From NCBI RefSeq assembly GCF_033807715.1, contig NC_084600.1, positions 46,436,324 to 46,500,323 of the forward strand: DNA of 64,000 nucleotides. The letters run 5' to 3'. This stretch comes from Cololabis saira. Its lineage: Eukaryota > Chordata > Actinopteri > Beloniformes > Belonidae. The translations under genes were made by a program, and so were the position numbers. Of the stretch, positions 43,930 to 55,490 are shown piece by piece; the first letter of the stretch is position 1; the number at the start of each line of letters is the position of its first letter. The notes beneath the pieces are model-generated. The model made no database searches, was not told where the DNA came from, and saw only the letters and a program-made list of their open reading frames with translations.

Positions 43930-45240
43930 GTAAATCTGTCTTAAATGTAAGATACTGGACCTCGGTTGACGGAAAATCTCCCGTATTTTTAATCCCAAAC
44001 TCAGCAGGTCTTTAACTCCCGGATGTGACTCGGCGTCGTCTCACAAATAAACTCGGTTTCACTAAAGTTCATTAAAGTATAAAAATACCTTCTAGGTGGT
44101 TTAGAACCATTGATTGCAAAGATAAAGAATGTTAATCCCTGATAAAAACAAACGTATTAGATAAGTGTATGTGGTTTTCTAACAGTCTAGTAGTTCGTTA
44201 TCGATTCAAACGTCAGGAATCGATTTAATTACGATTCTTAAGATTCAGAATCAATTATCACCATTTGAAAAAAAAAGAAAAAAAAATAGGGAAGAGTGGA
44301 AATAAACTCTTGTTTCAATTATATAAAAAATTAAATAAAAAAAATTATCACCATTTGATTTGATCCGATATTGATTTGTGTTATTAAAAATGTTTTTTGA
44401 GTTGTTGCCTGAATTATACGACTGTAAAATAACTAGTGAAATAATCATTTCACAATAATGATTGTAAATAACTAAGAAATAAATAACTCAATGAGGCCTT
44501 TCAATAAACATTAAAAGTGTAAAAAAAAGATAGAAGAGAAAATTGAGAAATAGATAGATAGAAGAGAAATTGCAGCAGCTCGTGCAGTAAAAACATAATT
44601 TTAGCTCGTCTGATTTATTCTGTCAGCAGAAACAGACGGACGTGAAACAGCAGGATTTTTCAGGAATTTCAGGACAAACGTCCGATAACAGAAGAAACTA
44701 AACAATCTATAATAAATATAGATAATATGAACTTCATTGAACTAATGTAACATTTTGAAATTTAAGCTGAAATATCCAAAACACTGAACCCGGGTCGTGC
44801 TCTGGACCTGGAGTAACAGTCGGAAATGAAATGATGAGATGTTTAGACATACAAATTAATTTTTAGGAATTAATATGAGAATCTAAATGAGTGTTGTGTT
44901 GTGACTCCATGAATCTTCATCACTGAAGGACGAAGACGAGACTCAGATCAAGATTCACATCCACTTTCACTTTCATTTAACTGAATCTTTTCTGTTATTG
45001 TGTTAAATAAAGTCATAAATAAATAAAGTCGACTTTGACCCGACTTGATCAATAAACCTGATTCTGGTTCAATAACGACAGATTCAGATTATTATCATTA
45101 TTATCCACATCTCTAAAACCACCTGTCTCCAGTTGGAGCGGCTGCACAAAGAACTGGCCTGACCGTCCACGGCTGTTGAAGTGAGAGGTCGTACAAGGAC
45201 GAACTAGCCAGAACCAAGGTGAGGTGTTACTGCACCCTCA
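43930..45240. other. AT-rich stretch with no recognised gene
   Basis: No convincing ORF or repeat family was found. AATTATCACCATTTGA occurs twice (about 44252 and 44343) as a small duplication. A short frame ending LERLHKELA-stop (about 45133-45162), preceded by CTGTCTCCAG and followed by an AAG/GTGAGG donor-like site at about 45220, might be an exon remnant. It is too short to call. Confidence 0.5.
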
Positions 45241-45244
45241 TTGG

Positions 45245-45822
45245 CTCTCGCCCCCTGCCGCCCCCCTACCGCCCCCCTGCCGCCCCCCCCTACCCCCCCC
45301 CCCCCCCCTACCGCCCCCCTACCGCCCCCCCTACCGCCCCCCCCTACCGCCCCCCCTACCCCCCCCCCCCCCCCCTACCGCCCCCCTACCGCCCCCCCTA
45401 CCGCCCCCCCCCCCCCCCCCCCCTACCGCCCCCCTACCGCCCCCCCTACCCCCCCCCCCCCCCCTACCGCCCCCCTACCGCCCCCCCTACCGCCCCCCCT
45501 ACCGCCCCCCCTACCCCCCCCCCCCCCCCTACCGCCCCCCTACCGCCCCCCCTACCGCCCCCCCCCCCCCCCCCCCCTACCGCCCCCCTACCGCCCCCCC
45601 TACCCCCCCCCCCCCCCTACCGCCCCCCTACCGCCCCCCTACCGCCCCCCCTACCGCCCCCCCCCCCCCCCCCCCTACCGCCCCCCTACCGCCCCCCCTA
45701 CCCCCCCCCCCCCCCCTACCGCCCCCCTACCGCCCCCCTGCCGCCCCCCTACCGCCCCCCCTACCCCCCCCCCCCCCCCCTACCGCCCCCCTACCGCCCC
45801 CCTACCGCCCCCCCTACCGCTG
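45245..45822. repeat. C-rich minisatellite (CCGCCCCCCTA type)
   Basis: About 580 bp built from CCCCCCTACCG with C runs of 6-20. A higher-order pattern of roughly 110-125 bp is suggested by the recurring longest C runs. All three forward frames are open (Pro, Tyr, Arg and Thr only), giving false proline-rich frames of about 200 codons. The minus strand is runs of G separated by TA or C, the classical G-quadruplex arrangement. Confidence 0.96.
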
Positions 45823-45829
45823 AATTGAT

Positions 45830-46267
45830 TATTGTTAGAGAGTTTTACATGATTGGGTAAAGAATTCCATTCTTTCATTCCTCTATACAGGACTGTACGT
45901 TTGATGGCTTTAGATCTAACCTTAGGTATTGTAACATTTCCAACAGTTGCATGTCTAGTGTTGTGACAGTGATTTTCTGCACTAAAAGAGAGGTTTTTAA
46001 ACAAATCATATGGCTTTTTTAAAACAGATATGTTTCTTATCACAATCAACAGTGAGTATATGAGTCTGTCTTTGACCAATAACCAGTTGAGTTTCTTGTG
46101 CATAGAGATGATGTTTGTCCTATTGTCGCACTTGAGAATAGTTCAGCTCTGTTTTGTATAATTTGTAAAGCATTCAACATTTCAGCATTAGCACTGGACC
46201 AAACTGCTGGGCAATAGTCAAGGTTTGATAGTATAAGTGGTTGAATAGCTGTTTTGGTGGACACCAT
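45830..46267 (-). pseudogene. LINE reverse-transcriptase C-terminal fragment
   Basis: Two overlapping minus-strand frames give the post-RT tail of a CR1/L2-like LINE: LILSNLDYCPAVWSS, then after a frameshift LNWLLVKDRLIYSLL, NTRHATVGNVTIP and KRTVLYRGMKEWNSLP. The order and wording fit the C-terminal domain of such ORF2 proteins. Both ends are truncated, and the fragment abuts the C-rich array. Confidence 0.7.
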
Positions 46268-46311
46268 TCACCAGCAACTCCGCACACCTGACCCTCCCTC
46301 CCCCGGCCGTT

Positions 46312-46885
46312 CACTCAGACCCCGTCCACACGTAGCCGGGTATTTTTAAAAACGAATATTTCCCTCCTCCGTTTATAAAAAAATGTGCATCCACACATAA
46401 CCGAAGATCTGCGTTTTCGACCACATTCATAAGCATTCTAACCTGTAGATAATCTGTGGCTCCCGGGAAGCTGCACCTCTGCGGGCTCCGCGGCTCCGCG
46501 GCTCTGCGGGCCCTACACCGTAGGCTCTGCGTCGGTGTAACGCAGTAAGCGGTGGTCAAGACCAGAGAGCATTTATTTAATAAATAGCTTGGAGAACAGA
46601 TGCTGGATCATCTGTATTTCTATAGTAAACAAAAGTCGCACGTCAGAGCAGATTTGTTGTTGTTTTGGCGCATAATGTGACGTTCGAAAACGCAAATCTC
46701 CGGTTATGTGTGTCCACACGCATCTACATAAACGGAGTTTTCAAAAATCTTCACTTTGCACAGAGTTTTTTTAAACCTTCGTTTATTTGCGTTTTCGTGT
46801 GGATGACAGGTCAAAACGTAGGAAAATATCTCCGGTTTAGCAGATATCCGCAGATATCCGGCTACGTGTGGACGGGGTCTAAGTG
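46312..46885. mobile_element. hAT-like non-autonomous element with AGACCCCGTCCACACGTAGC ends
   Basis: The left end CACTCAGACCCCGTCCACAC and the inverse of the right end (CACTTAGACCCCGTCCACAC) are nearly identical, continuing to GTAGCCGG. Further inverted matches (ATATTTCCC; TGTGTCCACACG) lie within. No transposase. The element is about 574 bp. No clear target duplication was found. Confidence 0.78.
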
Positions 46886-47235
46886 GTGCGCCCCTGGAGC
46901 TTCCCTGCCCCCCCCACTGCTCTCTCTCTTCTTTCTCCCCTGTCACCACCAAACTGGTCTCCAAACTGGTCACCAAACTGGTCACCAAAGCCAAAGCTTC
47001 CTCCTGCTCTCTGGACCCCATCCCAACTGCTCTGGTGAAAGCCTTCCTTCCCTCTGTCCCGTCATCACTGACATAATTAACTCCTCCATAGTCTCCGGTA
47101 CAGAGTTCCCCCCAGTCTTAAGATCGCCTCCATCACTCCCATTCTGAAAAAGCCTGGTCTGGACCCTGAAGACCTCAATAACTTCGGCCGATCTCCAACC
47201 TTCCTTTCCCCAGTAAGATCCTGGACAGAGCAGTG

Positions 47236-47590
47236 GCACTTATCAATTTTTTCTATTAACAAGTTTCAAACATTCCTGTTTATGTTTAAGTTCATTCATT
47301 TCAAACAAGACATTCCAGGAACTTTTCATCATTTTTTTCTGTTTTCATCAGATATTCATTCTTATTCAGTTAGAGGTGGAAGAACTTTCATTTACCTCTT
47401 TGTCTTTTACCTCCAGTCACAAATCCTTTATCAGATTCCATGGCCCTCAACTCTGGAACTGTTTAGATCGGTCTCTTAAGTTTATCATCCTTAAAAATGT
47501 TTAGGACCAGCTTGGTGGGGTATCTTTTATATAGACAAAATTAACAGGCTATTCTTACTCTATTCTTTATGGCCGCTCAGCCATAAAATC
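47236..47590 (+). mobile_element. Second LINE-like fragment inside the L2 copy
   Basis: The L2 frame is lost after GCAGTGGCAC and regained at AAATCTTGGATGACAACC. Between them lies sequence with a frame resembling another LINE C-terminus (FHGPQLWNCLDRSLKF, with a frameshift). It is an insertion or replacement whose ends cannot be fixed. Confidence 0.45.
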
Positions 47591-47775
47591 TTGGATGACA
47601 ACCAACTTCCTCAAACTGAACAGCAATAAGACGGAGCTCATGGTTGTGGCCCCCAAGTCACTGCTCCGGAAGGTTGGAGATCTGCTCATCCGGGTGGACG
47701 GCTGCACCATCACTCCATCCTCCGAGGTCCGTAATCTGGGCGTCATCTTGGACTCCACCCTCTCCTTCCAGTTAC

Positions 47776-48979
47776 CATGGGCGCAATTTCCGCTGGGGAC
47801 AGGGGGGACATGTCCCCCCCACTTTTCAAAATCACGTTTTTGTCCCCCCCACTTTTTATAGTTTAAAAACTAACGGTAGGCTCAGCCTGTAATTGCGAAT
47901 CATCAAGACACTCTGTACGAAGGTTCTGACGGCCCCGCAGCCCCGCTCTCCCTCCTCCCTCCTCCTCCCCTCACTGCTGCTCAAGGCTGATTTATGGTTC
48001 CGCGTTAAATTGACGCAGAGCCATGGCGTAGGTTACGCGGCGATGCGCACCGTACAGTGTGCGTCGCCGCGTACGCCGTAACCCTACGACGCAGGTTCTA
48101 CGTCGATTAACGCAGAACCATAAATCAGCCTTCACAGACAGACAGCCAGGACGCGGCGCAGAAATGAAGAGGAGCCGGCAGCTCAGTTTATAATCCATTT
48201 TTGCTATTAGTATTGTTACTTTAGAACAATATTACTCCAGTAAAAGTAAAAAGAACTTTGCATTAAAACTACTCTTAAAAGCACAATTTATCCAAAACCT
48301 TACTCAAGCAAATGTAACTGAGTACTACCCACCTCTGGTTTTGTGTGTTGTATAGAGTATGGAAAGCAAGTTCACTAACTGTAATGTTGGACTTACACCA
48401 CAGGCTCAAACTCAGAGAGAGGCAGGGGAAAGCAGCAGCACTGTAGTGCAGGTAGGTTAATATGTTGTAAATGGTTAGGTGATTTTGGTTTGTTGATAAG
48501 GAAAGGAAGAAATTAACATGATCTATTTTCATATTTCATAGGAGAAATATGTGGAGACAGGTGTAAGTGAAGAGGTGCAGGCAGGCAGGCAGGCAGGAAC
48601 CCAACCATGTTGGCCCAAAAGTGATTGTAGAAGCATCTCAGCAACAAAACCTTAAGATCAAGAGAAGTGGTGCTGTGAGTTTCCTTGGCTCCATTATGAA
48701 CAAGGAGTCAATGGAATCCTATGTTTTTTCTGTGCCCAAGCTTTTGAAAATGAAAAATCAACCCTGGCCAAGAATGCAGATCCAGCATTTTCCCAAAAGG
48801 GGCAAAAAAAAAAGTTAAAAAGTGTCTAAAAAGGTAAATCCATATTAAAATTGTTTGATTGTTCGCATTCACACAAACAGTCTTACAAAGCCACACTGCA
48901 CATCCACGCTTCAGCTACACGGACACATTTGCAGTTCCTACTTGTGTCCCCCACCTCTGAAAGTAAAGTTTCGCCCTTG
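47776..48979. mobile_element. hAT-like element with an 8-bp target duplication, inserted in the L2 LINE
   Basis: The ends are CATGGGCGCAATTTCC and, inverted, CAAGGGCGAAACTTTAC. Both ends carry a TGTCCCCC block. The flanks are CCAGTTAC (47768-47775) and CCAGTCAC (48980-48987), an 8-bp duplication with one mismatch, which is the hAT hallmark. Removing the element and one flank rejoins the host LINE frame (LSFQ to SHIKSV). The element is 1204 bp and contains a short frame at 48567-48818 of unknown function and a nested MITE. Confidence 0.8.
47984..48131. mobile_element. 148-bp MITE nested in the hAT-like element
   Basis: The ends AGGCTGATTTATGGTTCCGC and GAACCATAAATCAGCCT are inverse copies, and the interior (GACGCAGAGCC, GGCGATGCGCACCG) is also largely palindromic. 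It is flanked by TCA on both sides (47981-47983 and 48132-48134). Three-base duplications are known for Harbinger-type elements, but the family is inferred. Confidence 0.78.
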
Positions 48980-49323
48980 CCAGTCACACATCAAATCTGT
49001 TACCAAATCTGCCTTCTACCACCTCAGAAACATTGCACGTCTCCGTCCCTCACTCTCTGACTCTGTGGCAGAAACACTCATCCATGTTTTCATCACCTCC
49101 CGACTGGACTATTGTAATGGAGTCCTGTCTGGGGTTCCAAGTAAAACCCTGGACAGAATTCAGCTGGTTCTCACCCACACCAAGCCCTGGCAGCATATCA
49201 CCCTCATCTACCCTCATCTACCCTGTTGTTTTGTCCCAGTTGTGTTTTGTTTTGTTTGTTCTTTCCTGGTTTTCTGTAAAGCGACCTTGGGTTTCGTGAA
49301 AGGCGCTATATAAGTGCAAGTCA

Positions 49324-49360
<37 letters not shown>

Positions 49361-49536
49361 GGACTGTTATGTTGAAAATACTCTGGTTTTATAAATGTTT
49401 TCTTTATAATTCATTCTAGTTTTATAAGAAAGGCTTATTGTTAATAACATTATTGTTGTTTTGTTTTGCTTGGATTTATGTTTGTGACTCAACATTCAAC
49501 TCAGTAAACTTTATTAATGTATTATTATATATTGTA

Positions 49537-49639
<103 letters not shown>

Positions 49640-49980
49640 GATTAGTTGGCAAAATGGTTTATTCACAAAACCCGTTATATTAATCAAAAATGTGAAAATA
49701 TCAGAACCATTAACTCTCCACCAATCAAAGGCCGTCAAGGCCTGAAGTTTGTGTCTGTGTTTCATGTATTTCTATAGTTTGTGTCTCTGTTTCATGTATT
49801 TCTAGTTCCTTGTTTCATTGTGTCCTGATTTTCCTCCTGAGTGAGTGTCTCCCCCTGGTGGAGGATTGTATGTTTGCAGTTTGTCTTTCAATATAAAAAA
49901 ATTAATAAAAAAAAGATAGGTGAGTCAAGGAACCGTCTATAAATAACCTGTTGACCTTTGACCCTGCAGGATGTCTGACA

Positions 49981-50108
<128 letters not shown>

Positions 50109-50161
50109 TCACCTTCTCACAGGGAGTTTTTCTTGTCACTGTTTGTCTTAAGGTTTTTCTC

Positions 50162-50817
50162 GGTCCGTGGACTTCACGGCCATCCGTTTTTTGTTTTGAA
50201 ATGACAAACGGAAAACAGATCGTTATCCGTTATCAGATGTGTTTGAAAATCGAAATTGGGAATAAAAACAGCGAGTGGAAACTCTTTTCTCTATTTCCTA
50301 TTTGTTTCCAAGGAAACTGAAAACAAGGATTGGACAAATGGGGGGATATAAGAATACTGCACATGTGCAGTAATAAATGAAGAAAGTTGTTTCTGGTTCT
50401 TTTGTTGATCAGATTGAAAATTAACAGTTTTAGATTTTTTAATGTTGAAACAGAAAATAAATCAAATCTGAAACCTGGGAGTGAAACATGAGTTTAATCT
50501 GTAATCTGTTTTATTGTGACAGTCCGTTCAGCTGCAGCGTCCAATCAATAATCAATAACATGTACTGAACTCTAACATACTGCCCCCCCCGTTGGAAACC
50601 AATAGGAAATAGAGAAAAGAGTTTTCCACTCGCTGTTTTAATTCCCAATTTCCATTTTCAAACACATCAATGAAAATGGATAACGGATAACGGATAACGA
50701 CCCGTTTTCCGTTTTTTATTATCAAAACAAAAGATGGGAAACGGATTATTTTGGATTATTTCTCTATTTTTATTTTGTCATTTCAAAACAAAAAACGGAT
50801 GGTGAAGTCCACGGACC
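50162..50817. mobile_element. Long-TIR element with GGTCCGTGGACTTCAC ends
   Basis: The left arm, 50162 to about 50335 (GGTCCGTGGACTTCAC, TTTTTTGTTTTGAAATGACA, AAACTCTTTTCTCTATTTCC), is inverted at 50590-50817. The arms are about 170-220 bp, imperfect, with a unique centre. No transposase. Confidence 0.82.
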
Positions 50818-50937
50818 CGTCTCCCACTAGGGGAGTTTTTACCTCCATTGTTTATGTAATAATTGATCGGGGGTTCATGTTTATGTTCTGGTTCTGGAAA
50901 CATCCTGGAGACAACTATGCTGGAATAGACGCTAGAC

Positions 50938-51415
50938 CAGGGGTCGGCAACCCAAAATGTTTTAGATCCATATTGGACCAAAAACACAAAAAACTAATAT
51001 GTCTGGAGCTGCAAAAAATGAAAAGTCTTGTATCAGAATTAGAATGAAGAAACACATGCTGCATGTTTCTATATTAGTTATAAAAAAAGATTTTTTTTTC
51101 ATTGTGCACTTCGAGAAATTCGCACTTCAAAATGTCGACATTAATGTTGAAGTACAATTTATAGAAAAAGGTCGAAATGTTGAGAAAAAAGTTGAAATGT
51201 GGAGAAAAAAGTCGAAAGGAAAAAGGAAGATAAAAAAAGGAAAACCAGAAGAAAAAAGAAAAAAAGAAAAAGAAAAGAAAAAAGAAGAAAAAAAGAGAAA
51301 AAAAAGAAGAAAAAAGGAAAAAAAAGGTCAAACATTTTTGAAAAAGCTCCAGGAGCCACCAGGGCGGCGCTGAAGAGCTGCATGCAGCTTTAGAGCCGCG
51401 GGTTGCCGACCCCTG
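50938..51415. mobile_element. hAT (Charlie-like) non-autonomous element with an 8-bp target duplication
   Basis: The ends CAGGGGTCGGCAACCC and GGGTTGCCGACCCCTG are perfect inverted repeats of the kind found in Charlie-type hAT elements. The flanks are CGCTAGAC (50930-50937) and CGCTATAC (51416-51423), 7 of 8 identical. The interior carries a family 2 foldback segment (AATGTCGACATTAATGTTGA, 51075-51215) and a purine-rich low-complexity run (51215-51335). The right side (CAGGGCGGCGCTGAAGAGCT) is also typical of the family. Confidence 0.85.
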
Positions 51416-51859
51416 CGCTATACTAATAAAATTGAAATTGAAACATAAAAAGTGGTTTACCAAATACCAACCCCACCAATAATACATTCATGTATTCAGT
51501 GGTGAGAAGGGGAATATCTCCTTTTCACAAATGCCAACATGAATGTTATTGTATTTCCTGTACAATGACAAATAAAACATCTATATCCTTATCCTGTTGT
51601 CTGGCAATTCAACCACTGCCTCAGTTACAGTTAGCTAATTATATGGTATATATGCCTTTGTTTGATCAAAGAGGTTTAATGAGAACAAAGGGCCAATTGC
51701 ACTATCACTAAATGCATTTAGATTTAGTTAAACCCCGTTGGAACATAAGAACGTGACACAACCCCCTAAAGCTTGTTGGACTGTTGTTTGTAGCTGAAGT
51801 TTAACTTACAGCTAAAGTTTAGCTTGACCTCCACTGTTTCCTCAACAGTTCACAACGAG

Positions 51860-53040
51860 TTACATTTACTCCGTTACATTTACTTGAGTACGTTTTGGGA
51901 AATGTTGTACTTTTAGGAGTAGTTTTGAATCACTATACTTTGTACTTTTACTTGAGTAGATTTGTGAAGAAGAAACTGTTCCTCTTACTCCGCTACATTA
52001 GGCTACGTTGAGCTGTTACTTTTCTTTTATCCCTTTTATCCGCGTACGCGTCAATCTCATGACATCACTGGGTGATTCTTTGGGAAAAATGTTAGTTTTT
52101 GCATGTTTTGTCACATTTACACAGACTCAAACACACACAGAGTTTCTATGAGTTCATGTTTGTTCTAGTTCTGCTGGTTAAAAAAGAAAAGTACAAAGGC
52201 TGGACATTTTGTGCTACTTGTGCTTAATTTATTTTTTTATTCTGTTATTTTATTATTTATTAAAGTACTTGAATTTACTTTAAGGTTATTTTAATTTAAG
52301 CTATTTCTTATAAATTTTAATTAATTAATATTTTATTGATTTAATTTGCCTGAAGATGATTATTTTGTACTTTTGTCTGTTTGAATGGTTGTGTTAAAAA
52401 AATAAATCAGACGTTACTCAACAGTTACTCAGTACTTGAGTAGTTTTTTCACCAGGTACTTTTTTACTTTTACTCAAGTTTTTTTTATTATTATTTATAC
52501 AATACTTATAGGTAACTAGTCATATCTGCTGCTCTCTGAAACACATGTTAATGCTCAATAGTACACATATATGCTTCTTTAATATATTTATATTAACACA
52601 TGTTAATGCTCAATAGTACACATATATGCTTCTTTAATATATTTATATTAACACATGTTAATGCTCAATAGTACACATATATGCTTCTTTAATATATTTA
52701 TATTAACATGTTAATGCTCAATAGTACACATATATGCTTCTTTAATATATTTATATTAACACATGTTAATGCTCAATAGTACACATATATGGTTCTTTAA
52801 TATATTTGCATTATACTAAGATACATTCATTTTCAATGGCTTTTGTCCTTAATGGCTTTTTTCCCCTTACATTACTTGTACTTTTATACTTTAAGTAGTT
52901 TTGAAACCAGTACTTTTATACTTTTACTTGAGTAAAAAACTTGAGTTGATACTTCAACTTCTACAGGAGTATTTTAAACTCTAGTATCTATACTTCTACC
53001 TGAGTAATGAATGTGAATACTGAAGACACCTCTGGAACAG
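51860..53040. mobile_element. Dispersed element of the TACTTTTACTTGAGTA type
   Basis: Both ends are rich in TTTACTTGAGTA and ACTTTTACT motifs (51865-51965 and 52865-53010, plus a complementary ACTTTTACTCAAG near 52470). This style is seen in a common fish non-autonomous repeat. It has no ORF. A 55-bp tandem repeat lies in the middle. Confidence 0.5.
52541..52812. repeat. 55-bp tandem repeat, five copies
   Basis: The unit begins ACACATGTTAATGCTCAATA, continues GTACACATATATGCTTCTTT and ends AATATATTTATATTA. The fourth copy lacks ACA, and the last has one substitution (GGTTC for GCTTC) and a diverged end. Confidence 0.95.
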
Positions 53041-53061
53041 ACACTGCAGAATTTGGTTGCT

Positions 53062-53667
53062 TTACTCCTTCTCTGAGTTGGCAGGCTGAGGGGAGAACAC
53101 TTTATAAATGTTAAAGCAAGAAAAAACATGTTTTTCATAATAGGTCCCCTTTAAAAGTTCAAACTCAAAGAATCCATAAAATAGTTTTAAAAGGGATGTG
53201 GGAATTGGGTCTAAAAGGCAGGTTGTTGAGTTAACTCGGGAGAAAACTGGACCGAGCATTTCTGCATCAACCAGGACAAAATGCTCCAGTATCTCCTCAG
53301 ATAAAAGTGATGATTCAGGTCTGTTAAAAGCAACACTGTTTTGTTCTAAAAGAGTGGATCTGATGCCATCGATTTTACCTCTGAAATCGTCTGCAAAGTC
53401 CTCACATTGATCATTTGTTGGTGCCATGGAGGATTTCTTAAAATCAGTATTGGTTAAACGAGTGATTGTGGAGAAGAGGAATTTATGGTCATTCTTTTTA
53501 TCTGTGATGAGTTGGGAGAAATGGGAAATTCTTGCCTGTGTTACTGCTTTATTGTAGATTTTGAGTTTGTTCCGGAGTATTTCAAAGTGTACTGTTAGTT
53601 TTGTCTGCCTCCATTTCCTCGCTGGACTCCTGCAATTTCTTTTCAAACTTTTGATGGCAGCGTTCAT
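53062..53667 (-). pseudogene. L2-type LINE ORF2 linker/early RT fragment
   Basis: A 201-codon minus-strand frame contains RKWRQTKLTVHFEIL, YNKAVTQARISHFSQLITDK, FLFSTITRLTN, then CEDFADDFRGKIDGIR and CLLDPIPTSLLK, the standard order between endonuclease and RT of L2-like ORF2 proteins. The frame then runs into unrelated sequence, so the RT itself is missing. It is a truncated relic, not a host gene. Confidence 0.8.
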
Positions 53668-53731
53668 CCATGGGGATGTGGGTTTGGTTGTTAGTGTTTT
53701 AGTGTGGAGTGGAGCTTCTGAGTCTAAAGCT

Positions 53732-53870
53732 GACCTTTACACGTGAAAAAGAACCTTTAAACGTGAAAAAGAACCTTTAAACATTAAAAAAGAACCTTTA
53801 AAACGTTAAAAAAGAACCTTTAAACGTTAAAAAAGACCTTTAAACGTTAAAAAAGACCTTTAAACGACTA
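53732..53870. repeat. Minisatellite of GAACCTTTAAACGTGAAAAA type
   Basis: About seven copies of an 18-21-bp unit, drifting from GTGAAAAAGAACCTTTAAAC to GTTAAAAAAGACCTTTAAAC. Confidence 0.85.
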
Positions 53871-54090
53871 ACGTACATCTAAAAACACAAACCAACCATG
53901 TCAACTTACATTTATTTACTTGTGGACATTATAAATAATTTATTCACAGTGTCTTATTACTTTATTGCTGTTTTTTTTAGATCAATTTAGCCAAAATATT
54001 GAGCATAAAAATGGTTTTCCGGACGTGGATGAACAGCCAGATACAGATACTCAGTGGTTTGACACAGAATATTATACTATAAAAGATGTA

Positions 54091-54547
54091 CCGTATTGGT
54101 CTGAATATAAGACGGTGTTTTTTTCATTGAAATAAGTCTGAAAAAGTGGGGGTCGTCTTACATTCGGGGTCTAGACGTTATACCCATTCACAACACTAGA
54201 TGGAGCCAGATATCTTTAAAGTGAATGCCGAACTAAACTCCCCAGGCCAAAGGAACCCCTGTAACGAAGAAGAAAAAGAAAAAATAGTATAAGAAAGAAA
54301 AGAGAAGAAGGTGAACCGGCAGCTGAGGAGAAGTTATGATGCAAACTTCAAGATAATGATTTCAATGAGGCAAAATAACAGGCTTTTTCTCTCCAATATA
54401 TTGTTATAATCATTTGTTTCAGATGTACTGTCATTATTTTCTGTATAAAAATTTAATTTGGTGTTCAAAAAGTCTTTCTTCAAACTTGAGTCTTGAAAAA
54501 GAGGGTTGTCTTATAATTAGGGTCGTCTTATATTCGGGCCAATACGG
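54091..54547. mobile_element. Foldback element, family 3 (CCGTATTGG ends), copy 1
   Basis: The ends CCGTATTGGTCTGAATATAA and the inverse of TTATATTCGGGCCAATACGG match, with TA on each side (54089-54090 and 54548-54549). TA duplication with short palindromic ends fits a Tc1/mariner-type MITE. The inner inverted part includes GGTCGTCTTA and TAAGACGGTG. Related copies lie at 60459 and 62089. Confidence 0.82.
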
Positions 54548-54931
54548 TACTAGTGGAGTTAAAGGTTTAAGACTAACATACTTCTAACAACTGAAAGTCA
54601 GTTAGAGCCTTAAAAACACAAAACAGACCATGTCAACTTACATTTATTTAGCATACATACAACACAAATTGCTCCGTACATGAATGTGCCATCTGCTGTG
54701 TACATAAAATATGGACCATTGGTATATTAACATGAATTACAGCTTGAATGTATTTTACTTTAATACATACAGGAATGCTTTCACGACACGGACTCTCACC
54801 TACGATGGACTAGAAGCCATAAAAACGGGACACAACCCGACTCGCAAAAAAGGAGACGTTTTTCCTAGAAAGTCTCAAACCTCGAACTGTGAACGTGACG
54901 CGGAAGCGACGCTGGCGAGTTTCTGCGGACG

Positions 54932-55294
54932 CACTGCAAAAACTCTAAATCTCACCAGGAATATTTGTCTTATTTCTAGTTAAAATGTCTCATTTTTAGT
55001 CAAAAAAATCTCATTACACTTAAAACAAGAGTCATTACCAGAAAAATAACTTATTTGACAATTTTCACCTGTTTCAAGTCCATTTTCACTTAAAATAAGT
55101 AGAAAAATCTGCCAGTGGAACAAGATTTATCTTCTCATTACAAGCAAAAACAATCTTGTTCCACTGGCAGATTTTTCTACTTATTTTAAGTGAAAATCTA
55201 CTTGAAACAGTAATTTTTTGACTAAAAATGAGACATTTTAACTAGAAATAAGACAAATATTCTTGTACAGATTGTTGTTTGAGTTTGTGCAGTG
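54932..55294. mobile_element. Foldback element, family 1, copy 3
   Basis: Same CACTGCAAAAACTCTAAATC start and GCAGTG end as the copy at 10402, with the hairpin loop near 55135. The flanks TGCGGACG and TGCAGATG differ only by two transitions, each in a CpG of the left copy. They could be an 8-bp duplication, which would suggest hAT. Confidence 0.85.
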
Positions 55295-55490
55295 TGCAGA
55301 TGTGTGGACTACTATCACATCTGTGGATGCTGAAGAAGCAGCTGCAGGTTCCGCTCGGGTCACGTTTACCACGGAAATAGTGCAGAAGCAAAACACTTAT
55401 CTGGTACTTTTGGGTCTGAGACGAGCCGTCAAACCAGAAATGCTTTTGATTAAATACCTCCTGATGGGCCGGGTGGGCGGGGCCAAAATA

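Larger units (their letters stand above)
46890..49360 (+). pseudogene. L2/CR1-type LINE ORF2 fragment, broken by two insertions
   Basis: Plus-strand pieces read in order through an L2-like RT: about 46960-47235 (CSLDPIPTALVK, SVCPVITDIINSS, ITPILKKPGLDPEDLNN), 47590-47767 (SWMTTNFLKLNSNKTELMVV, RVDGCTITPSSEVRNLGVIL), and 48988-49200 (IKSVTKSAFYHLRNIARLRP, FITSRLDYCNGVLSGVPSKT, LTHTKPWQHIT). The 3' end has GGCGCTATATAAGTGCAAGT and an (ATT)n tail at 49325-49358. A foreign segment lies at 47236-47590 and a hAT-like element at 47776-48979. Frameshifts show it is dead. Confidence 0.82.

Noticed and set aside
45219..45860. Proline-rich frames of about 200 codons
   Set aside because: All three forward frames are open because the array is nearly pure C. 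This is composition, not coding.
48567..48818. 83-codon frame inside the hAT-like element as a possible transposase
   Set aside because: Too short, and no catalytic or zinc-finger motif is visible. It is kept only as unknown sequence within the element.
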